A stretch of 64,000 bases of DNA from Clostridiales bacterium. Lineage in GTDB: Bacteria; Bacillota; Clostridia; Oscillospirales; Oscillospiraceae. The notes beneath the pieces were generated by a model. The model did not search any database. It saw only the letters and a list, made by a program, of their open reading frames with translations, and was not told where the DNA came from. Positions within the stretch are counted from its first letter, which is position 1. Each line of letters begins with the position of its first letter. The position numbers and the translations under genes were made by a program. This document shows positions 59,305-64,000 of this stretch, piece after piece. The DNA lies in NCBI GenBank assembly GCA_004553495.1, contig SFLE01000002.1:3816-67815 (forward strand). Reading direction: 5' to 3'.

Positions 59305-60060
59305 ATGGAGCTTAAAGATTTTTTTGCGGTCAACCGCAGGGTCGCGCTTGCATTTTCCGGCGGCGCGGACTCATCGTATCTGCTGTACGAGGCAGTTAAG
59401 AACAATGCGGATGTAACGGCGTACTATGTCCGCTCGCAGTTTCAGCCGCAGTTTGAATTTGAGGACGCAAAAAGGCTGTGTGCCGAGCTCGGCGCGCGCC
59501 TGAGCGTTATAGACGCCGACATCCTGTCCTGCGCCGCCGTTGCCGCTAATCCACCCGACCGCTGCTATCACTGCAAAAAGCAGATAATGGGGCTTATTCT
59601 CGCGCAAGCCGCGCGCGACGGCTATGACATTCTCATCGACGGCACGAATGCTTCGGACAGCGGCGGCGACCGCCCCGGCATGAGGGTGCTGAGCGAGAAA
59701 GGCATTCTGTCTCCGCTCAGGCTGTGCGGCATCACAAAGCCGCTGGTACGCGAAAATTCAAAAGCCGCTGGTCTGTTTACATGGGATAAGCCCGCCTACG
59801 CCTGCCTTGCAACGCGGGTGCGCACCCGCGAGTGCATAACGGTGGAAAAGCTGCAAAGCATTGAAAAAAGCGAGGATTTTCTGTTTTCACTGGGCTTTAC
59901 GGATTTTCGCGTTAGGTGCTCAAACGGCTCTGCCCTGCTGCAATTTACAAAGCCGCAGTTGGATACTGCGCGCGAAAAGCTCCCGCTTATAGAGCGTGAG
60001 CTGAGGAAATACTTTGACGGCGTTAGGCTTGACGATGTGCCGAGGGAGGCAAGCGTATGA
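59305..60060 (+). CDS. larE: Nickel-pincer cofactor biosynthesis sulfurtransferase LarE
   Basis: It inserts sulfur into the pyridinium dicarboxylate. The 251-residue PP-loop protein has FSGGADSSYLL (ATP). Three cysteines are present: RCYHCKK (87, 90) and PAYACLATRV (167). This three-Cys arrangement is the one reported for LarE proteins that carry a [4Fe-4S] cluster and may work catalytically, in contrast to those that sacrifice one Cys. larC overlaps its end by 4 bp (ATGA). Confidence 0.94.
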   Translation: MELKDFFAVNRRVALAFSGGADSSYLLYEAVKNNADVTAYYVRSQFQPQFEFEDAKRLCAELGARLSVIDADILSCAAVAANPPDRCYHCKKQIMGLILAQAARDGYDILIDGTNASDSGGDRPGMRVLSEKGILSPLRLCGITKPLVRENSKAAGLFTWDKPAYACLATRVRTRECITVEKLQSIEKSEDFLFSLGFTDFRVRCSNGSALLQFTKPQLDTAREKLPLIERELRKYFDGVRLDDVPREASV

Positions 60061-61226
60061 AAACTCTCTACATTGACTGCGGCATGGGCTGCGCGGGCGA
60101 TATGCTCACCGGTGCGCTGCTCGAGCTGCACCCCGATCCTGAGGCGTTCATAGCCAAAATGAACACCGTTTTCGGCGGCAGAGCGGTCATATCGGCAAAG
60201 CCCGACCGCAAGTGCGGCATTAAGGGCACGCACATAACTGTGCTCATTAACGGCGACGAGGAGGGCAAGCCCATAACGCACCATCATGAGCACACGAGCA
60301 TTTCCGAGATACTGCAATTTATCGAGGGCACTCCCCTGCCCGACGAGGTGCGCGAAAACGCCATAGCCGTTTACCGGCTCATCGCCGATGCTGAGGCCGC
60401 CGTTCACGGCGGTGCGGTGGAGAATATACATTTTCACGAGGTCGGCTCGATAGACGCGCTTGCTGATGTTCTGAATGTCTGCCAGCTCATGTATGAGCTC
60501 GCGCCCGAAGCGGTGGCGGCATCGCCGGTGAATGTCGGCGGCGGCACCGTTAAATGTGCGCATGGCGTTATACCGGTTCCCGCTCCGGCGACCGAGGTGC
60601 TGCTGCGCGGCGTGCCCTGCTATGGCGGGGAGATAAAAAGCGAACTGTGCACCCCGACGGGTGCTGCGCTGCTGCGGCATTTTGCAGTGAGCTTCGGCTC
60701 CATGCCGACGATGCGCGTTGACCGCTGCGGTTACGGCACCGGCACCAAGAGCTTTGAAACGGCAAATGTGCTGAGGGTGATGCTCGGGCAGTGCGAGGAT
60801 ATGCACGAAACGGTGTGCGAGCTTTCGTGCAACATCGACGATATGACGGCGGAGGAGCTCGGCTTTGCCATGGAGCGGCTGTTTGAAGCCGGTGCGCTGG
60901 ATGTGTTTTTCACAAACGCCGGCATGAAAAAATGCCGTCCCGCAGTCGTTCTCACCTGCCTGTGCAGAGAAAATGTGCGCGGCGACTTATTAAGGTGTAT
61001 TTTTAAGCACACCTCAACGCTCGGCGTGCGCGAGCGCGAGTGCAGGCGATATGCGCTCGGCCGCAGCTTCCGTACCGTAAAAACGCCGCTCGGCGAGGTG
61101 CGCATGAAGGTGTCCGACGGCTTCGGCGTGCACAGGGAAAAGCCCGAGTACGATGACCTTGCACGCATATCCCGCGAAACCGGACTGAGCATTTCCGAAA
61201 TAAAAAATACTATCGAAAAAGGCTGA
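60057..61226 (+). CDS. larC: Nickel insertion protein LarC (single open frame)
   Basis: It inserts nickel into the pincer cofactor, using CTP in the known enzyme. The 389-residue product begins TLYIDCGMGCAGDMLTGALLEL, has the His-rich THHHEHTS, HFHEVGSIDALADV, and CTPTGAALLRHFA, then the C-terminal half (NIDDMTAEELGFAMERLFEAGALDVFFTNAGMKK). In Lactobacillus plantarum the two halves are joined by a programmed frameshift; here they are one continuous frame. Confidence 0.95.
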   Translation: MKTLYIDCGMGCAGDMLTGALLELHPDPEAFIAKMNTVFGGRAVISAKPDRKCGIKGTHITVLINGDEEGKPITHHHEHTSISEILQFIEGTPLPDEVRENAIAVYRLIADAEAAVHGGAVENIHFHEVGSIDALADVLNVCQLMYELAPEAVAASPVNVGGGTVKCAHGVIPVPAPATEVLLRGVPCYGGEIKSELCTPTGAALLRHFAVSFGSMPTMRVDRCGYGTGTKSFETANVLRVMLGQCEDMHETVCELSCNIDDMTAEELGFAMERLFEAGALDVFFTNAGMKKCRPAVVLTCLCRENVRGDLLRCIFKHTSTLGVRERECRRYALGRSFRTVKTPLGEVRMKVSDGFGVHREKPEYDDLARISRETGLSISEIKNTIEKG

Positions 61227-62178
61227 TCAAAAGCATAGTCCGAATAAGAAAACATGGATCATCCCCCGCAGGCAATGTCTGCGGGGGATAACTGCAATGG
61301 TCGGCTTCCGTGGCGTAATCGCCGTCGCGTTCTCCACGACATCGGCGGCAATGTCATTTGCCATTTCCGCAACATCGGTATAGCGCAGCTCCGGCTCGTT
61401 GAGAATATACCTGCCCAGCTCGTTTAGGCGCTCCGTTATGTCGTTCGGCTTGAGGTCTGTCTCGCTCATGTCTATAACCTCACGCACGAGTCTCTGCACA
61501 TCGCCCTTGCGTACCGTCCTGACCGTTGTGGGCTTGGTCTGACCCTTCCAGTATTCAAGGCGCTCACGCAGTTGCTTGTTCTGCCGCCTGAGCTCGTTAA
61601 GCGTCTCCGGCTCGCGGGAAAATTTCTCGTTGACATTCTTCTCGGTATTGCGTACACTGTTCTCATAAGTAGACTTGATGGGCGAGCTTTCAGCGTTCGG
61701 CGCTGCCTCTGTCGGTTTAGAGTCTGCTTTTTTTATGTTGAAAACAAACTCTCCACCATTGGGCAGCAACACACGATGCGCATGGTAGTGATTTTTGGAT
61801 GTTATGGTAACTACAACCGCCATATTGCCTCGCGTCTCATTCACTACTATTGGTGCAGCAATCGTGATAGAGCCTCTTTTGCGCTCTTTATGATCTGCAA
61901 TGCAGTGAGATCGGAATGGTCTGTGCGCACCATAACGGTTTTGCTTTTGGTGTCAACAGCGCCTCTGACGCTGCCGCCCTCGAAAAATGTGACCTTGTAG
62001 CCGTAGCTCTCCGCGAGCCTGCGGCTATTTTTCATGTCCTCGGTCTCTTCTCCGGTGTGGTAATAGGCGTTTTTCTGCGTTACGCCGTTATAGACTGCTC
62101 TTTCCCCAGCTTTGCCCTGAGCTGCTGTACTGCCGTCAGCACCGGAACATTTCTGAGGGCGCGGCAGCTTATATTATT
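61227..62178 (-). pseudogene. Degraded fragment of a large phage-type polyvalent protein
   Basis: On the minus strand an open stretch without start (62178-61847) encodes KAGERAVYNGVTQKNAYYH, ESYGYKVTFFEGGSVRGAVD and LTALQIIKSAKEALS, then stops. A second frame (61844-61227) continues with FVFNIKKADSKPTE and LNELRRQNKQLRERLEYWKG, the kind of sequence found in very large phage or ICE proteins. The frame break and missing start show decay; the first part looks like an ImmA-type metallopeptidase region whose HExxH is lost. The 3' end is fused to an unrelated hairpin. Confidence 0.6.
61261..61289. terminator. Perfect hairpin after larC
   Basis: ATCCCCCGCAG (61261-61271) pairs with CTGCGGGGGAT (61279-61289) with a 7-nt loop. 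No T-run follows, so termination is uncertain; it may mark the junction of the phage-like fragment. Confidence 0.5.
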
Positions 62179-62207
62179 TTTATCTATTTTGACTATGCAG
62201 TATTATC

Positions 62208-62264
62208 TTGACAATGGCAGGTAATAATCTATAATGGTCTTGTAAGGTTGTTAAATTAATAACC
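62208..62264 (+). promoter_or_regulatory. Promoter with 19-bp MarR-type operator
   Basis: TTGACA (62208-62213), a 16-bp spacer and TATAAT (62230-62235). Starting about 11 bp downstream is GGTTGTTAAATTAATAACC (62246-62264), symmetric apart from its centre and one mismatched pair. Binding there would block transcription; the MarR gene at 63431 is the obvious candidate. Confidence 0.7.
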
Positions 62265-62291
62265 AAGTTGAAATAACAAGGAGGCAATTAT

Positions 62292-63380
62292 ATGGATCGC
62301 AAAATTAGAGTCGTTCAGTATGGTGCAGGCAAAATGAGCCGCTATCTGATGCGCTATGTCATCGAGCATGATGGCGAGCTGGTCGGCGCATTCTGCCGCA
62401 ATAAGAGCCACATCGGCAAGGATGTTTCCGAGATAATAGGCAACGGCTTCCCCCATGTCGGCGTTACCGTTGAAAATTCCGCAGATGCCGATAAGCGCAT
62501 TGGCGAGCTCAAGCCCGATGTCTGCATTATCGCAACACGCAGCACAGTTGCCGAGTTGGAAGATATTTTTACCATTTGTGCAAAGCACGGTGTTAACGCC
62601 ATCACCACCTGCGAAGAGGCGCTGTACCCCTGGAACTCCTCCCCCGCCCTCACCGCAAAGCTTGACAAGCTGGCAAAGGAAGGCGGATGCACGCTCACAG
62701 GCGTCGGCTACTGCGACCTGTACTGGGGCACGATGGTGACAAATCTCGCGGGCTCCTCGCACAAGATAACCAAGATCGAGGGCAGCAGCTGGTACAATGT
62801 CGAGGACTATGGCGTAGCCCTTGCGGAGGGTCACGGCGCGGGGCTCACGATAGACGAGTTCAACAGAACCATAGGCTGCTACAACGAAACTCCGTCGGAT
62901 GAGATGAAGGAGCTTGTTGAAAGCGGCAAGTATGTCCCCTCGTATATGTGGAACCAGAACGGCTGGCTGTGCAGCAAAATGGGGCTGCACATCACATCGC
63001 AGACGCAAAAATGCATCCCCTGCGTTGACAAGGAGGACCTCAAGTCCGAGACCCTCGGCATGGTCGTTAAGGCCGGCAACGCTACCGGTATGCGCGCCAT
63101 CGTGACCACCGAAACCGAAGAGGGCATCACGCTCGTGACCGAGTGCGTCGGCAAGATATACAATCCCGAGGAGACCGACAAGAATGTCTGGACGCTGTAC
63201 GGCGAACCGGAGACCACCTGCATCGTCAATCAGCCCGCGACGGTGGAGCTTACCTGCGCAACGCTCGTAAACCGCATCCCTCAGCTTATCGACGCTCCCG
63301 CCGGCTATGTCACTACCGATCAGTTCCCGTACAACGAGTATATGGTCCACCCGATGAACTGCTATGTGAAGAGCAAATAA
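62292..63380 (+). CDS. Dihydrodipicolinate reductase-like dehydrogenase
   Basis: A 362-residue NAD(P)-dependent oxidoreductase. The N-terminal Rossmann motif is VVQYGAGKMSRYLMRYV, followed by a C-terminal domain like that of 2,4-diaminopentanoate dehydrogenase (Ord) of ornithine-fermenting clostridia; I rate this resemblance as likely, not certain. It is not a DapB, which is about 250-270 residues. AAGGAGG precedes the start. A strong promoter and a MarR-type operator control it; no ornithine pathway genes are adjacent. Confidence 0.8.
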   Translation: MDRKIRVVQYGAGKMSRYLMRYVIEHDGELVGAFCRNKSHIGKDVSEIIGNGFPHVGVTVENSADADKRIGELKPDVCIIATRSTVAELEDIFTICAKHGVNAITTCEEALYPWNSSPALTAKLDKLAKEGGCTLTGVGYCDLYWGTMVTNLAGSSHKITKIEGSSWYNVEDYGVALAEGHGAGLTIDEFNRTIGCYNETPSDEMKELVESGKYVPSYMWNQNGWLCSKMGLHITSQTQKCIPCVDKEDLKSETLGMVVKAGNATGMRAIVTTETEEGITLVTECVGKIYNPEETDKNVWTLYGEPETTCIVNQPATVELTCATLVNRIPQLIDAPAGYVTTDQFPYNEYMVHPMNCYVKSK

Positions 63381-63393
63381 CGATAAAACGAGC

Positions 63394-63426
63394 ATCCGGA
63401 CAGGCTTTCACCTGTCCGGATTTTTT
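63394..63426 (+). terminator. Terminator of the dehydrogenase gene
   Basis: ATCCGGACAGG (63394-63404) pairs with CCTGTCCGGAT (63411-63421) and is followed by T residues. It also lies at the end of the convergent marR gene. Confidence 0.9.
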
Positions 63427-63430
63427 GACA

Positions 63431-63988
63431 TCATTCAATTCTTATCAGCTCTTCCGGCGGAATTTCGTGCCTACCGGTGCCCCAGCGCTCGGCGGCAATC
63501 TCCAAGACCTCGCCGAAGAGGTTTATATACTCCTCGGGTATCTTATCGAGCAGGGCAAACATATCCTTAAAGCTCACTGTATAAACGCAGTCAACATACT
63601 CTTGGTACGCCTTTCTGCCCTTTTCCGATACCTTGACAATGACGACCTTCTTGTTTTTGGTCGTATGATACTTTTCGAGCAGCCCCTTTTTAACGAGCTT
63701 TGAAACATTTTTTGAAAAAGCGCTCGTAGACATCGCCAGACGCTCGGCGATCTGAGCCATGCTCTGATTCATCTCTTCGTTTTCCAGAATGTACTCCATT
63801 ACCTGAAGCTCCGGCGACGAGAATGACACATCGACCGCATAGTCGCCCTCTTTTTTATACATAGTTGCATATGCATTGCCGAACTTGATGATTTTTTCAA
63901 CGATATAACGGTATTCGCCGAGCCATTCCAGTTTCATATAGTATGCTTCCTTTTCGGTGATTTTTCCCAGCTGAACCATCTCTTCCAT
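63431..63988 (-). CDS. MarR-family transcriptional regulator
   Basis: A winged-helix regulator of 185 residues. The DNA-binding core is SFSSPELQVMEYILENEEMNQSMAQIAERLAMSTSAFSKNVSKLVKKGLLEKYHTTKNKKVVIVKVSEKG (about 55-125), with helical dimerisation ends. It converges on the dehydrogenase gene, whose promoter carries a MarR-type palindrome. The start is ATG at 63988; Met 4 is an alternative. Only 12 bases upstream are in the window, so its promoter is not seen. Confidence 0.88.
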   Translation of the reverse strand: MEEMVQLGKITEKEAYYMKLEWLGEYRYIVEKIIKFGNAYATMYKKEGDYAVDVSFSSPELQVMEYILENEEMNQSMAQIAERLAMSTSAFSKNVSKLVKKGLLEKYHTTKNKKVVIVKVSEKGRKAYQEYVDCVYTVSFKDMFALLDKIPEEYINLFGEVLEIAAERWGTGRHEIPPEELIRIE

Positions 63989-64000
63989 CGGAACCAGTGA

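Overview
This window looks like a chromosomal segment of a spore-forming, Gram-positive gut-type Clostridia, probably Oscillospirales-like; that placement is an inference. The evidence is spoIIID, spoVAD and spoVAE, three surface proteins with S-layer homology (SLH) domains, a class B sortase, an RsgI-like anti-sigma factor, strong GGAGG ribosome binding sites and a moderately high GC content. No complete mobile element, CRISPR array or rRNA is present.

Layout. 1-5 kb: a repeat-rich sortase substrate tail, its sortase, an SLH/SGNH esterase and an acyl-CoA synthetase. 5-11.8 kb: a TetR regulator with an SDR, an atypical phosphofructokinase, a PadR/DUF2812 pair, an iron alcohol dehydrogenase and a PAP2 phosphatase. 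11.8-18.4 kb: a small hypothetical gene, a receptor-like Ser/Thr kinase with Ig-like domains, a structured inverted-repeat element and an ABC/FtsX exporter. 18.5-25.5 kb: an SLH lipase, tRNA-Gly(CCC), an RluA-type synthase, a CoA-transferase, dapF and an ECF sigma/RsgI-like pair. 25.5-32.1 kb: two tandem paralogous clusters of 2-hydroxyacyl-CoA dehydratase-like subunits. Each cluster ends in a tiny membrane protein sharing an FNLDM motif, and both promoters are alike. 32.3-37.7 kb: a CxxC-repeat SLH protein and the sporulation genes. 37.7-44.1 kb: a nitrilase and the glycolytic operon pgk-tpiA-gpmI-eno, with trmL. 44.2-48.4 kb: a radical SAM protein, an FMN hydroxyacid dehydrogenase and envelope proteins. 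48.4-56.4 kb: alpha-galactosidase, an ABC-F protein, 4-alpha-glucanotransferase and small membrane proteins. 56.4-58.3 kb: a second ECF sigma cassette. 58.5-61.2 kb: larB-larE-larC for the nickel-pincer cofactor. 61.2-62.2 kb: a phage-like pseudogene. The window ends with a dihydrodipicolinate-reductase-like dehydrogenase and a convergent MarR regulator.

How the genes fit together. Sugar use (alpha-galactosidase, MalQ, lower glycolysis) and CoA-ester chemistry (acyl-CoA ligase, CoA-transferase, 2-hydroxyacyl-CoA dehydratases, 2-hydroxyacid dehydrogenase, Lar maturation) dominate the metabolism. The most unusual item is the duplicated dehydratase-like system. Its two promoters share a TTTTTGTRCA-like motif with the intergenic region between the TetR regulator and the acyl-CoA synthetase, which suggests one small regulon that I cannot match to a described pathway.
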